A stretch of DNA of 53,640 nucleotides from an uncultured Acidobacteriia bacterium (GCA_903875575.1 CAIQWJ010000094.1:1-53640), one strand, 5' to 3'; shown: positions 8,479 through 17,641, counted from the first letter of the stretch. Notes: generated from the sequence alone by a model not told the origin. Numbers and translations: made by a program.

Positions 8479-8781
8479 ATGGACGAGCCCTGCTATCTTT
8501 GTTCGCATCTGGTGCGGCTGGTGGTGGAGGGCACCGAACAATGGGTGAACCTGGAAGAAATCCGGGAGTCTGGCGCGGTGGTGGAGTGTGAGGAAGCAGT
8601 GGGATGCGGGGCTTCGGTGTATCTGCTGGCAGAGCGCCAATTCTACGAGGGCCGTGTGGTGTCGTCGGAGATGCACTCTTTCGGCTGCCGTGTGGAGATT
8701 GAATTTTCGCCCGCGACGCTCTGGAGACCGGAAGACTGGACGCCGGAACATTTGCTGGATCCGGAAAAGTTGAAACGCTGA
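8479..8781 (+). CDS. Small PilZ-like protein
   Basis: The 100-aa cytoplasmic protein has a CxxC pair at residues 5 and 8 (PCYLCSH). Its beta-rich middle (VNLEEIRESGAVVECEEAVGCGASVYLL, then YEGRVVSSEMHSFGCRVEIEF) resembles the later strands of PilZ domains. The RxxxR motif needed for cyclic-di-GMP binding is not evident, so ligand binding is doubtful. The C-terminus WRPEDWTPEHLLDPEKL is hydrophilic. It is transcribed divergently from thrB. A structural family assignment is likely, a function is not. Confidence 0.6.
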   Translation: MDEPCYLCSHLVRLVVEGTEQWVNLEEIRESGAVVECEEAVGCGASVYLLAERQFYEGRVVSSEMHSFGCRVEIEFSPATLWRPEDWTPEHLLDPEKLKR

Positions 8782-8824
8782 AAGGGGCAGCCACTGGTTC
8801 GGAAGTAGCAGGTTGCCCGCAGAT

Positions 8825-8846
8825 CGCTCCCTTGCGGTTGCGGCTC
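8825..8846. repeat. Dispersed intergenic repeat, copy 1
   Basis: The 20 bases from 8825 (CGCTCCCTTGCGGTTGCGGC) occur again unchanged at 47081-47100, with a close variant at 47017-47038. All copies are in intergenic DNA downstream of genes. CCGC/GCGG halves give weak self-complementarity. It is probably one member of a genome-wide intergenic repeat family. Confidence 0.6.
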
Positions 8847-8856
8847 TCCAGGGGTG

Positions 8857-9092
8857 CGCATGGGGGGCTGCCGTCGGCGCATGTCAGGCGTGGCGCAAGG
8901 GGGGGCCGTAGGCGGATGCCAAGTGTGCGCAAGTGGGGTGCGGCCAGCGGATGTCTGGTGTACGCAATGGGCCGCCGTAGGCGAATGTCCTGCCTACGAA
9001 CGGGGTTGCCGCCAGCGCATGTCGGTTGCACGCAAGTGGGGTGCCGTCGGCGGATGTCCGGCGTACGTAAGTGGGCTGCGGTCAGCGGATGT
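8857..9092. repeat. Seven-unit degenerate tandem repeat (34-37 bp) ending in the frr stop codon
   Basis: Units begin at about 8857, 8894, 8928, 8963, 8997, 9031 and 9066, at spacings of 37, 34, 35, 34, 34 and 35 bp. Each has a CGCAAGTGGGG-like start, a GCCGTCGGCG-like middle and a (G/C)ATGTC end. Units differ at several positions. The last unit contains the final codons and stop of frr (complement of CTCGACATCCGCTGA), so the array may have grown out of the gene end. It fills most of the gap between the PilZ-like gene and frr. No spacers are present, so it is not a CRISPR array. Confidence 0.7.
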
Positions 9093-9648
9093 CGAGAATC
9101 TCTTTCTCTTTGGTTTTCGCCGCCTCGTCCAGTTTCTTGATCCAGACGTCGGTCAGCTTCTGCATCTCGTCCTGCCCCTTGCGGTCGTCGTCTTCGGAGA
9201 TCTTCTTGTCCTTCGCCAGGCGCTTGATGTGCTCGTTGGAATCGCGGCGAATGTTGCGCAGCGCCACGCGGTGGTCTTCTACCACGCCGTTCAGCTTCTT
9301 CACCAGTTCCTTGCGGCGCTCTTCGGTCAGCGGCGGAATGGGCAGGCGGATGATCTTACCGTCGTTAGCGGGGTTGATGCCGAGATCGGAGGTGCGGATC
9401 GTCTTCTCAATGGTGGCCAGAAGCGACGCGTCCCAGGGCTGCACCGTAATCATGCCGGGCTCGGGTACGTGCAGGTTCGCCACCTGATTGAGCGGCGTGG
9501 GCGTGCCATAGTAATCCACCCGGATGGTATCCAGAATGTGGATGGAGGCGCGACCAGTGCGGATGGCCCCCATGGCATGCTGTAAGTCGGTAAGGGCTTT
9601 CTCCATGCGCTGTTTTGCGCTGGCTTCGATTTCCGATACGGTATTCAT
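9082..9648 (-). CDS. frr: Ribosome recycling factor
   Basis: The 188-aa protein matches RRF along its whole length (usual length about 185). It shows KALTDLQHAMGAIRTGRAS, the hinge region VDYYGTPTPLNQVANL, and NDGKIIRLPIPPLTEERRKELVKKL. RRF, together with EF-G, splits ribosomes after termination. It follows pyrH by 24 bp, the common bacterial tsf-pyrH-frr order. The final codons are shared with the last unit of a tandem repeat. Confidence 0.97.
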   Translation of the reverse strand: MNTVSEIEASAKQRMEKALTDLQHAMGAIRTGRASIHILDTIRVDYYGTPTPLNQVANLHVPEPGMITVQPWDASLLATIEKTIRTSDLGINPANDGKIIRLPIPPLTEERRKELVKKLNGVVEDHRVALRNIRRDSNEHIKRLAKDKKISEDDDRKGQDEMQKLTDVWIKKLDEAAKTKEKEILDIR

Positions 9649-9672
9649 TGGCTTTCGTTTCCGATGTGTGGG

Positions 9673-10380
9673 CTAGCTGATAACTGTTCCGACCGGCTCA
9701 CCGGTCGCCATTCGCATTATATTGCCATGCGTGTTGAGATTGAACACGATGATGGGAAGTTTGTTGTCGCGGCACATGGCGATTGACGTGGCATCCATCA
9801 CGCCCAGAGACTCGGTCAGCACTTTCGTGTAGGCGATATTGCGGAACATCACGGCATCTGTGTGCTTCATCGGGTCTTTGTCGTAGACGCCATCGACCTT
9901 AGTGGCCTTGGCAATTACCTGCGCTTTGATTTCGAGGGCGCGGAGGGTAGCTGCGGTGTCGGTGGAGAAAAACGGGTTGGAAGTTCCGGCCGCGAAGATC
10001 ACGATACGGCCTTTTTCCAAATGCCGGATGGCGCGCCGCCGGATGTACGGCTCGGCGACCTGATGCATCTGGATGGCGCTCATGACGCGTGTATGGTGGC
10101 CGATCTTTTCGAGGGCATCCTGGAGCGCCAGGGCATTGATCACCGTGGCCAGCATGCCCATGTGGTCGCCCGTGACGCGGTCCATATCTTTGGCGGCGAG
10201 GGCGATGCCGCGGAAGATATTGCCGCCGCCGACAACCACGCCGATCTGCACGCCTTCGCGCGCGACCGCCGCGATTTCAATGGCCAGCTCACGGACACGT
10301 TCGGCGTCCAGGCCAAAGGATTGCGGCCCCGCCATGGCTTCGCCGCTGAGTTTGAGGAGAATGCGTTCGTATTTCGGCAC
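9673..10380 (-). CDS. pyrH: UMP kinase
   Basis: The 235-aa protein is a bacterial-type UMP kinase of the amino-acid kinase fold, converting UMP to UDP. It shows LLKLSGEAM at the N-terminus, [44 protein letters not shown] and the final [14 protein letters not shown]. The start is GTG at 10378-10380; the usual N-terminus [13 protein letters not shown] follows at once. TAGACT, a weak -10 candidate, lies 6 nt upstream and no ribosome site is obvious. A strong terminator separates it from tsf, so pyrH-frr may be transcribed separately. Confidence 0.97.
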   Translation of the reverse strand: MPKYERILLKLSGEAMAGPQSFGLDAERVRELAIEIAAVAREGVQIGVVVGGGNIFRGIALAAKDMDRVTGDHMGMLATVINALALQDALEKIGHHTRVMSAIQMHQVAEPYIRRRAIRHLEKGRIVIFAAGTSNPFFSTDTAATLRALEIKAQVIAKATKVDGVYDKDPMKHTDAVMFRNIAYTKVLTESLGVMDATSIAMCRDNKLPIIVFNLNTHGNIMRMATGEPVGTVIS

Positions 10381-10434
10381 GCTAAGAGTCTATGGTAACT
10401 GGTGAGGTTTTAAGAATGGACAGGATGCAAAAAA

Positions 10435-10457
10435 GGGGGGCAGAAACTCTGCCCCCC
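10435..10457 (-). terminator. Rho-independent terminator after tsf
   Basis: A perfect 10-bp stem (GGGGGGCAGA at 10435-10444 paired with TCTGCCCCCC at 10448-10457) with a 3-nt loop is followed on the minus strand by six T residues (10434-10429). It lies 10 bp after the tsf stop codon and should end the rpsB-tsf transcript. Confidence 0.92.
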
Positions 10458-10467
10458 GATTGAAAAA

Positions 10468-11094
10468 CTACGCTGCGGCTTCCGGCTGGTCCGGGACGCC
10501 ATCGCCGACCTTGAAGCGTGCAAAGCGGGAAACCGAGATATTCTCGCCCAGTTTGGCAATCTTCGTCTTGATCAGCTGTTCGATGGTGGTCGTGTTGTCC
10601 TTCACGAAGGGCTGCTCATACAGGCAAACTTCTTCGTAGAACTTCGACATACGGCCTTCCACGATCTTGGCCGCGATCTGCTCGGGCTTGCCTTCGTGAA
10701 TGGCGCGGGCGAGCTGGATTTCTTTTTCCTTCTCGATCGCTGCCGGGGTTACTTCTTCGCGGCGGATGAACTGAGGATCGGTGGCGGCGATGTGCATCGC
10801 CACGTCGCGAACCAGTTCCTGGAAATCGTCGGTGCGGGCCACGAAATCGGACTCGCAGTTGACTTCCACCATCACGCCGAGCTGAGCGCCGGCGTGGATA
10901 TAGGTCCCCACCGTACCCTGCTTGGTGGAGCGGGTGGCCTTCTTGCCGGCGGAGGCGATACCGCGCTTACGCAGTACCACTTCGCCCTCGGCGATATCGC
11001 CGTTGGCTTCCGCGAGCGCCTTCTTGCACTCCATCATTCCGGCTCCGGTGCGATCCCGGAGCTCCTTTACCAAAGCTGCTGTAATTTCTGCCAT
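10468..11094 (-). CDS. tsf: Elongation factor Ts (short form)
   Basis: EF-Ts exchanges GDP on EF-Tu. The start at 11094 gives a 208-aa protein beginning MAEITAALVKELRDRTGAGMM, the conserved N-terminus; the longer frame to 11139 adds 15 unconserved residues and runs into the rpsB end. TGAGMMECKKAL (residues 17-28) and EVNCESDFVART identify the family. It is shorter than the E. coli protein (about 283 aa) and fits the short form with one core subdomain. It follows rpsB with a 10-bp gap and is ended by a terminator. Confidence 0.96.
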   Translation of the reverse strand: MAEITAALVKELRDRTGAGMMECKKALAEANGDIAEGEVVLRKRGIASAGKKATRSTKQGTVGTYIHAGAQLGVMVEVNCESDFVARTDDFQELVRDVAMHIAATDPQFIRREEVTPAAIEKEKEIQLARAIHEGKPEQIAAKIVEGRMSKFYEEVCLYEQPFVKDNTTTIEQLIKTKIAKLGENISVSRFARFKVGDGVPDQPEAAA

Positions 11095-11104
11095 GTCGAT
11101 TCTC

Positions 11105-12004
<900 letters not shown>

Positions 12005-12139
12005 ACTGACTCCTTGTTTGCTGTTTAAACTGCTGTTTTGAGCGGGTTTAATGCAGCGATTGCGTCCGGCCGGCAGTCACACGCGGCCCTAAGCGAGATT
12101 TGCGTGAGGCGTGACGGAGGACAAAGCTAACGGACAATC

Positions 12140-12175
12140 GGGGCGCGGCCGACAAACGAATGTCGACCGCACCCC
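12140..12175. other. 15-bp stem-loop between rpsI and rpsB
   Basis: The arms GGGGCGCGGCCGACA (12140-12154) and TGTCGACCGCACCCC (12161-12175) pair with only two mismatches, which are wobble pairs on one of the strands, around a 6-nt loop. No T-run follows. It lies downstream of the rpsI terminator and about 135 bp upstream of rpsB, so it could be a second termination element or part of an S2 leader structure. Confidence 0.5.
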
Positions 12176-12188
12176 GGCCACAAATACA

Positions 12189-12216
12189 GGAGCGAACCGG
12201 GTTGGCAGTTCGCTCC
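12189..12216 (-). terminator. Terminator-like hairpin after rpsI
   Basis: A perfect 9-bp stem (GGAGCGAAC at 12189-12197 with GTTCGCTCC at 12208-12216) lies 8 bp after the rpsI stop codon. On the minus strand it is followed by TGTATTTGTGG, a weak T-tract. It probably ends the rplM-rpsI transcript. Confidence 0.65.
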
Positions 12217-12224
12217 GATAAAAC

Positions 12225-12629
12225 CTAGCGCTTCGAGAACTGGAAGCGTGCGCGAGCGCCCTTCTGGCCGTACTTCTTGCGCTCGTGTTCGCGGGGATCG
12301 CGAGTCAGCAAGCCGGCTTTCTTGAGCGGTCCACGCAGTTCAGCGTTGAATTCCACCAGTGCGCGGGCGATGCCGAGACGGATGGCACCGGACTGGCCGG
12401 CGATTCCGCCGCCATCGGCTAGCACAACCACGTCAAAGCGATCCGCCATTTCGACGACCGTGAGCGGAAACTTCGCCGGGATACGGCCCGCCTCGGTGGG
12501 GAAATATTCTTCGAATGCGCGACCGTTGACCGTGATCTTACCGGTACCGCCGGGACGCAGGAATACGCGGGCCACGCTGCGCTTGCGGCGGCCGGTGGCG
12601 AGATACTGTTCGATTTTCTTGATTGCCAA
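12225..12629 (-). CDS. rpsI: Ribosomal protein S9
   Basis: The 134-aa protein has the S9 patterns [20 protein letters not shown] near the N-terminus, [21 protein letters not shown] in the middle, and the basic end [18 protein letters not shown] that reaches the P-site tRNA in the small subunit. The length is normal. It lies 19 bp downstream of rplM, the usual bacterial order, and is followed by a hairpin. Confidence 0.97.
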   Translation of the reverse strand: MAIKKIEQYLATGRRKRSVARVFLRPGGTGKITVNGRAFEEYFPTEAGRIPAKFPLTVVEMADRFDVVVLADGGGIAGQSGAIRLGIARALVEFNAELRGPLKKAGLLTRDPREHERKKYGQKGARARFQFSKR

Positions 12630-12648
12630 AATCTGATACCTTCCTGAA

Positions 12649-13113
12649 CTATTTACCAGCCGCCGCTTCCGCGGGCAGACCGGACTTGATCTTGAGAGCC
12701 ACCGGTTTCTGGGCGGCGTGCGGGTGTTTGTCGCCCGCGTAAACTTTCAGCTTCCGGTACATCTGCTTCCCAAGTTTCGTCTTGGGGAGCATGCCGGAAA
12801 TAGCTTCCTCGATCATACGGGCGGGACGGGTGGCGCGAACTTTCGCCGCGTCGGTTTCAACCAGTCCGCCTGGATAACCGGTGAAGTGCCGGTATAACTT
12901 CTGGGTGTCTTTTTTGCCTGTCAGCTTCACCTTTTCGGCGTTGATGACAACCACGTGATCGCCCGCGTCAATGAAAGGCGTCCACGTTGTTTTGTGCTTG
13001 CCCATCAATAACCTGGCGGCATGGCTGGCGAGCTTGCCCAGGACAACATCATTGGCATCAACTACATGCCAGTTTCTATCAATCCCCTGTTTTGTGGGGA
13101 ACACGGTACTCAT
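12649..13113 (-). CDS. rplM: Ribosomal protein L13
   Basis: From the ATG at 13111-13113 the protein has 154 aa. It shows [59 protein letters not shown] and [22 protein letters not shown], all L13 signatures. The frame is open to 13209, but the extra 32 residues are unlike L13 and lie across the promoter. The C-terminus has a short alanine-rich extension beyond the usual 142 residues. It starts the rplM-rpsI operon. Confidence 0.96.
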   Translation of the reverse strand: MSTVFPTKQGIDRNWHVVDANDVVLGKLASHAARLLMGKHKTTWTPFIDAGDHVVVINAEKVKLTGKKDTQKLYRHFTGYPGGLVETDAAKVRATRPARMIEEAISGMLPKTKLGKQMYRKLKVYAGDKHPHAAQKPVALKIKSGLPAEAAAGK

Positions 13114-13149
13114 GAACACACGACTCCGATGGATTCTTAAAGCTTTTTT

Positions 13150-13158
13150 AGTATAGCA
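13150..13158 (-). promoter_or_regulatory. Extended -10 promoter of rplM-rpsI
   Basis: The minus strand reads TGCTATACT, an extended -10 element, about 37 nt before the rplM start codon. Transcription would begin near 13143, giving a leader of about 30 nt that holds GGAG about 12 nt before the ATG. No good -35 hexamer is seen at the usual distance. Confidence 0.55.
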
Positions 13159-13237
13159 GGGGTGGTACGCGCGTGGGGAAAGGTGAACGATATTGGGTGA
13201 CGAAGGCAACCGACCGATGTTTATTCTCCGGTCTCCT

Positions 13238-14074
13238 TCATGGGATAGCGCGCCAGCATGGCGCTCGAAAGGGATAGCGCGCCAGCATGGCGCTCGAAAT
13301 CTCGCGTGAGGATGGCCAAACGCCGCCTACAGAGCCGGCATGCCGCTGGTATGCGCCGAGATTTTGAGGATCTGGCTGGACGGGCATGTCGTTTTCCAGG
13401 AAGACAAATCCCACGGCGTTGCTGGGAAGTTGACCGATGAACCGTTCCGCATCTTCTATCATGCTTCGGGTGCGCCGATGCAGTGTGGTGATGTCCAGAG
13501 GGTGTTCCATGGCAAGGAAGCGGAATTCTTCCGCGTCAAAACGGCTGTGCCGGGTGATATCGGCCAGCATTTCTTCGGGAGACTGACCGGGGAAGCGCCC
13601 TACGGCCGCGCAGATCACGGCTCCAGGAGGAAGAATCGTCTCATGAATGGTCAGGAGATCGACGACGTCGCGGGGTTCCCGCCGGTCCGCTGCTGCTGAC
13701 GCTTTGTTCGTTGCAAGGTCTACAGGGTGGAGAACGTAACCGAAAATATCGTCCTTCCGGGCTGGGAAGAAGCGGAAGGCGCTGTCAGCTACCCATTCGA
13801 GGGGCATTTTCTGTCCGAATCGCTACAACTCGGCGTCACGTTTGCCAGCTGTGATCTTTTTCCATCGGAATGTGAATCCGGCCGCGATCAAAGCAAGCGC
13901 ATCTGCCTCAGATGCCGCTTCCAGCCGTTGCTGTGAGTCCTGAAAAATGTCGATGTCGCGCGAAAAGCGTGGTCCGTCATGGTTCAATGCGATGCCACCG
14001 GCAATATAACTGTCGGGACTGCGTTGCGCGGCCAGGGCACGCAGGACTTCGGATTGCAGCTTAGTGAGCGGCAC
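13238..14074 (-). pseudogene. Nucleotidyltransferase (AbiEii-like toxin family) with in-frame TAG and altered C-terminus
   Basis: The first part (from ATG 14074) reads SYIAGGIALNHDGPRFSRDIDIFQD, the GG...RxSxDID pattern of MNT/AbiEii-type nucleotidyltransferases. It ends at TAG 13823-13825. The same frame continues RFGQKMPLEWVADSAFRFFP, FGYVLHPVDLATNKASA and EPRDVVDLLTIHE, the rest of the same family. A CAG-to-TAG change would explain the stop. A perfect 29-bp tandem duplication at the 3' end shifts the frame and replaces the expected ending ARYPMKETGE with an unrelated one. The gene overlaps its small upstream partner by 14 bp. It is probably inactive as a single protein; reinitiation at ATG 13807 would give only the C-terminal half. 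Confidence 0.75.
13242..13299. repeat. Perfect 29-bp tandem duplication in the nucleotidyltransferase 3' end
   Basis: The bases 13242-13270 (starting GGGATAGCGCGCC) are repeated exactly at 13271-13299. Since 29 is not a multiple of three, the duplication changes the reading frame of the last codons of the overlapping gene. Perfect identity suggests it is recent. Confidence 0.95.
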
Positions 14075-14276
14075 GGCAAATGCCTTCGATCTGCTCCGCT
14101 AATCGCCGACCGTCCATCCCGCCGTGTGTCCGCAGGGATTTCGTGATTGCCAGGGCATCGGCGGGTGTCGGGTCGGGTACCGGGCGACCGCTCCACAACG
14201 CTGTCACTCCGAATTCTTCAAACGCCCGGCGATAGAGGCTTGCGAGATCCAGTGGTTCTGCGGGTGTAACTGGCAT
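14061..14276 (-). CDS. Small partner protein of the AbiEii-like nucleotidyltransferase (antitoxin-like)
   Basis: The 71-aa protein reads LASLYRRAFEEFGVTALWSGRPVPDPTPADALAITKSLRTHGGMDGRRLAEQIEGICRAAH. Small proteins with this DALAI...LRxHGGMDGRRLAEQIE pattern are found directly before nucleotidyltransferases of this type (family knowledge, from memory). Its end overlaps the start of the downstream gene by 14 bp. It appears intact although the partner is broken. Calling it an antitoxin is an inference from the arrangement. Confidence 0.65.
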   Translation of the reverse strand: MPVTPAEPLDLASLYRRAFEEFGVTALWSGRPVPDPTPADALAITKSLRTHGGMDGRRLAEQIEGICRAAH

Positions 14277-14316
14277 GGTGAATTCCGCTCTCTATCCAGT
14301 GTAGGCCAAAGGAGCC

Positions 14317-15669
14317 TTACTGGTTTCGTCCCGGGTAGTGGTTCCGAACAATTGCCAGCCCTATAAAGGTGACCGCCGTCGCGACGGCCAGCACCATGAG
14401 GTATCCGAAGCTCCCCGCCTGAATCACCGCCGCGCCACCGAGAGAACTCATGATGCCGCCGATGCGTCCCACCGCCGCGGTACACGCAACTCCGGAAGCG
14501 CGCACCCGCGTCGGGTAGACGTGCGACGCCAGTGCATATAAGGTAGTCTGTACGGCGTTGACGAACAGCCCGTTCAGGCCGATTCCCGCGATCAGCAGGG
14601 TGTGGTCGCTTCCGGGTCCGATGTGTACGAGCGCCAGAGCGAGAGCGCTCACCGTGGCTGCCGCTGCCCCCACGAGCATCGGACGGCGCGAACCCACCGC
14701 TGTCACGATCACCGTGCAGATCAGGACGCCGAGCACGCCGCCGAAGTTGTAGGCAGCCAGACCGGAACTCGCGGTTCCGATATCAAGTCCCTGCGCCGTC
14801 AGCATGGCGGGCAGCCAGCCGAACACCAGATAAACACCGGTCATGCAGGCGAAGCACGCGAGCCAGAGTCCTGTGGTATCGCGCCGCAGTTCCGGGCTGA
14901 ACAATTGGCTTATGAAGCCTGATGTCTGATTGCCGGTCTTGACCGCGCCGGCAGTGAAAGTGTTCCCGTCGCTTACGGCATGTCCCATCCGCACCAGAAT
15001 GCGGGCGAGTTCTTCCTTCTTCTCCGCGAACCGCGCCAGATAACGGGGGGATTCGGGCAACGCCACCAGTAACAGTAGCGCGAATAAAAGGGGAGCTGCG
15101 CCGCCAATCATATAGAGGGCATGCCAGCCCAATGCGGGAAGCACGCGCGCAGCAACCAGCCCCGCGATCATGCCGCCCAAAGGCACGCACACGATGGTCA
15201 GGGTGACCGCCATCGCCCGTCGGCGCAACGGCGCGAATTCAGCCACCAATGCGCTGGCATTGGGCAGCGCACCTCCCACGCCTATTCCCGCAATTGTTCG
15301 CAAAACCCCAAGCTGCCACAGCGAATGACAAAACGCCGTGGCGATGGTACCCACGCCAAAGATCAGCACGCAGCCGATCAGCGACACGCGGCGCCCGAAG
15401 CGATCGCCACAATACCCCGCGAACGGACTCCCGCAGGCCATGCCGGCGAGTCCCAGCGCTGCAATGGGAGCGAACGCCCCGCGCGTGACGTGCCACTCGC
15501 GCATGATCGAAGGAATGGCAAAGCCGAGAATCTGGATGTCGAAGCCGTCGAAGATGACGGCGAGGGCCGCCAGCAGCGTCAGAGCCTTTTGGTAAGTGCC
15601 CCAACGTCCGGTATCGAGAAGCAGGCCGACATCAACTGGAACCGCGCTACTACTGGTTTGAGTCTGCAA
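14317..15669 (-). CDS. MFS transporter, aromatic acid:H+ symporter (AAHS)-like
   Basis: The 450-aa protein has about 12 hydrophobic segments. The start of helix 1 reads LLAALAVIFDGFDIQILGFAIPSI, which matches the DGFD motif of PcaK/BenK-type carriers; the loop 2-3 motif is GDRFGRR, with a related R-R pattern (GSRRP) in the second half. AAHS carriers import benzoate-like or protocatechuate-like acids. The substrate is unproven, and related carriers move other organic acids. It starts 9 bp from the DUF1080 gene stop, so they may share a transcript. The aromatic-cleavage operon is 32 kb away. Confidence 0.8.
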   Translation of the reverse strand: MQTQTSSSAVPVDVGLLLDTGRWGTYQKALTLLAALAVIFDGFDIQILGFAIPSIMREWHVTRGAFAPIAALGLAGMACGSPFAGYCGDRFGRRVSLIGCVLIFGVGTIATAFCHSLWQLGVLRTIAGIGVGGALPNASALVAEFAPLRRRAMAVTLTIVCVPLGGMIAGLVAARVLPALGWHALYMIGGAAPLLFALLLLVALPESPRYLARFAEKKEELARILVRMGHAVSDGNTFTAGAVKTGNQTSGFISQLFSPELRRDTTGLWLACFACMTGVYLVFGWLPAMLTAQGLDIGTASSGLAAYNFGGVLGVLICTVIVTAVGSRRPMLVGAAAATVSALALALVHIGPGSDHTLLIAGIGLNGLFVNAVQTTLYALASHVYPTRVRASGVACTAAVGRIGGIMSSLGGAAVIQAGSFGYLMVLAVATAVTFIGLAIVRNHYPGRNQ

Positions 15670-15678
15670 GTGTCGTCC

Positions 15679-17169
15679 CTAGTTCAGCTTTTTCAGCCAG
15701 ATGTTACGCACAGAGACCTTGGTGGTGGCCTCGATCTCAATGCCGAAAAGGCCGGGCTGGTTGTTGGAGGAATCCGGGTCGTCGTCCACCATCACCGCCA
15801 TCAACTGACCGTTCACGACATGGATGAAAGTGCCACCCCGGGCGATGATAATGTACTCGTTCCAGTCGTTCATCTTCACCAGCTTGCCGAGTTCGGCGCG
15901 GTCACCGATGGTGCCCATGATGCGTCTGCCACCCAGACCATCGCCCTCCACTACCTCTCCGCGCCACGCCATGATGCGCATGGGCGTGTTTTCGGAATAG
16001 AACTGGCCGGTGTAAACCTGACTGGGCCAGAAATCGGCCTGAGGACCCGTCATCATCCATGCGAGGTTGACAGGGCCGACGTTCGCCGTGACGGCTGGTG
16101 AGATGCCCGAAAGCCAGGGGATGCCAGTCTTGCTGCGATATTGCAGACCGCTGCCGCCGGTGCCTTCCACCTTCATTTCGAACTTCAGCGTGAAGTCCTT
16201 TGCTACTACGTCGCGGTAGGCGATATAGGTGTTGCCGCTGGGGTTGGTTGGTGTGGATTCGCCGACGATAGCTCCGCCTTCCGCGCGCCAGAATTTCGGA
16301 TTGCCGTCCCAACCCTTGAGGCTGACGCCATCAAAAAGGGTGACGTAGCCGCGATGGTCATTGAAATTGTAGGGTTCGCCTTCCAGACCATTGGTGGTGG
16401 GGTAGTTGCCGTTGTCGGCGATCAGCCGCGTGAGCTGTTCCGCGTCAAGTTTGTTGGGGCCTGCCTGAATCTTCGCGAAGGCGGTCGCGCGCGCGCTGGC
16501 AAGCGCCAACTCCGCCGTCGCCACTGCCGTTGCTTTCGTCTGAATGGCTGCATCGTTGCGCGGTTCAGTGTAAGCGGCTGCCGTCATGGCAGTGCGCGCT
16601 TCGGTCAGCGCCTGGGTGAGTTTCGTCAGATCATCTGTCATGGCGAGCAGTACTTTGGCCTGGGTCGCTGTGGCATGCGGGAACGTAATTGCCCCGCGAC
16701 CAAGGCCGCCGCCTCGTCCTGCGGCGGCACCGGGCGCTGCGGCACCCGAAGCTCCGCGACCACCGGCTGCTCCACCGCCGCCGCGACCACCGCCGCCGGC
16801 ACCAGCACCGGCCGCGAGCGCAGAGACCTGATCGGCGGCCAGTTTAGCTGGGGAGGCCTGGATCTTTGCGAATGCATCAGCGCGGCCTTTGGCCAGGGCC
16901 AGTTCTGCCGCGTTCACGGCTGCAACCTTCGCCTGAATGTCGGAGTTGTTGCGAGGATCAGCCAGGGATGCCGCCACTACGGCACTTCGGGCGGCGGTCA
17001 GCGCCTGATTGAGCGGCGCCGCGTCCGCATTCATCTGCGCGATGGCCGCTGTCTGTTCCGGCGTTACATTCGGAATGCCGCCACCGCGGCTGCCACCAGG
17101 GGCCTGAGCAAACGCGAAGGTGCTGAAAACGAGGATGGAAAAGGCGATAGAGACGGTGCGTCTGGGCAT
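15679..17169 (-). CDS. Secreted DUF1080 (3-keto-disaccharide hydrolase-like) protein with duplicated helical N-terminus
   Basis: The 496-aa protein has a signal peptide (1-21). Two related helical repeats follow: residues about 50-120 (ALTAARSAVVAASLADPRN ... ALAKGRADAFAKIQASP) and about 185-250 (ALTEARTAMTAAAYTEPRN ... ALASARATAFAKIQAGP), separated by a Gly/Ala-rich linker. The C-terminal half is DUF1080, with YVTLFDGVSLKGWDG, IVGESTP, KDFTLKFEMKVEG, GSGLQYRSK and NDWNEYIIIARG. DUF1080 domains are laminin-G-like folds, some of which hydrolyse 3-keto-glycosides. Export and sugar processing are inferred. The repeat-domain fusion is unusual to me. Confidence 0.82.
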   Translation of the reverse strand: MPRRTVSIAFSILVFSTFAFAQAPGGSRGGGIPNVTPEQTAAIAQMNADAAPLNQALTAARSAVVAASLADPRNNSDIQAKVAAVNAAELALAKGRADAFAKIQASPAKLAADQVSALAAGAGAGGGGRGGGGAAGGRGASGAAAPGAAAGRGGGLGRGAITFPHATATQAKVLLAMTDDLTKLTQALTEARTAMTAAAYTEPRNDAAIQTKATAVATAELALASARATAFAKIQAGPNKLDAEQLTRLIADNGNYPTTNGLEGEPYNFNDHRGYVTLFDGVSLKGWDGNPKFWRAEGGAIVGESTPTNPSGNTYIAYRDVVAKDFTLKFEMKVEGTGGSGLQYRSKTGIPWLSGISPAVTANVGPVNLAWMMTGPQADFWPSQVYTGQFYSENTPMRIMAWRGEVVEGDGLGGRRIMGTIGDRAELGKLVKMNDWNEYIIIARGGTFIHVVNGQLMAVMVDDDPDSSNNQPGLFGIEIEATTKVSVRNIWLKKLN

Positions 17170-17211
17170 GAATCGATTTACTCCGGTGCATCGAAGTATA
17201 TCGAATCCGGC

Positions 17212-17622
17212 TCAGCAGAGAATTGTGGCGGGTTTGCTGTCCAGGTTTCGCGGCAACTCGCGGATTTCCAGCACGAACGAGGTCAGCACCATCCCGAACT
17301 CCGGATGCCAGAACTCCATCCTCATTTCGCGGCCGATGTAGCGGTTGCGGATCATCGGGGTGCCCCACGTGGAACCGTGAAACCGGACAGTGACAGGCTC
17401 CGGGCAGTACTTCGGATGCCCCGACATCAGCACCCGCCCCTCGCCCTGGTTGACCAGCGTGTAGGTGTGGTGTCGCGTGGTCACTTCGAGCACTGTGCCA
17501 ATCGCCAGATCATTCAGCGAAACACCGCCATCGATCTCGGACTGAAAGATGGCGTTGTTGATCGCTTCATCGAAGTACGGAATCGCCTGAAAGCGTCCGC
17601 TGTCTGACAATAATTCGGCCAT
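17212..17622 (-). CDS. Hypothetical protein, possibly PilZ-like fold
   Basis: The 136-aa protein has no signal peptide or membrane segment. Readable features are ISLND-type start GGVSLNDLAIGTVLEVTT, HTYTLVNQGEGRVLMSGHPKYCPEP, and FHGSTWGTPMIRNRYIGREMRMEFWHPEFG. It looks like a compact beta protein. I do not recognise a named family. It lies between the DUF5818 gene and the DUF1080 gene, all on the same strand. Confidence 0.6.
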   Translation of the reverse strand: MAELLSDSGRFQAIPYFDEAINNAIFQSEIDGGVSLNDLAIGTVLEVTTRHHTYTLVNQGEGRVLMSGHPKYCPEPVTVRFHGSTWGTPMIRNRYIGREMRMEFWHPEFGMVLTSFVLEIRELPRNLDSKPATILC

Positions 17623-17641
17623 GCTGCTCTTATAGGTGCAC

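Noticed and set aside
8857-9092. CRISPR array
   Set aside because: Units follow each other without unique spacers and diverge gradually; no cas gene is near.
14317-15669. MFS carrier as the uptake gene of the aromatic operon
   Set aside because: It is 32 kb away and beside DUF1080; only its family suggests an aromatic acid.
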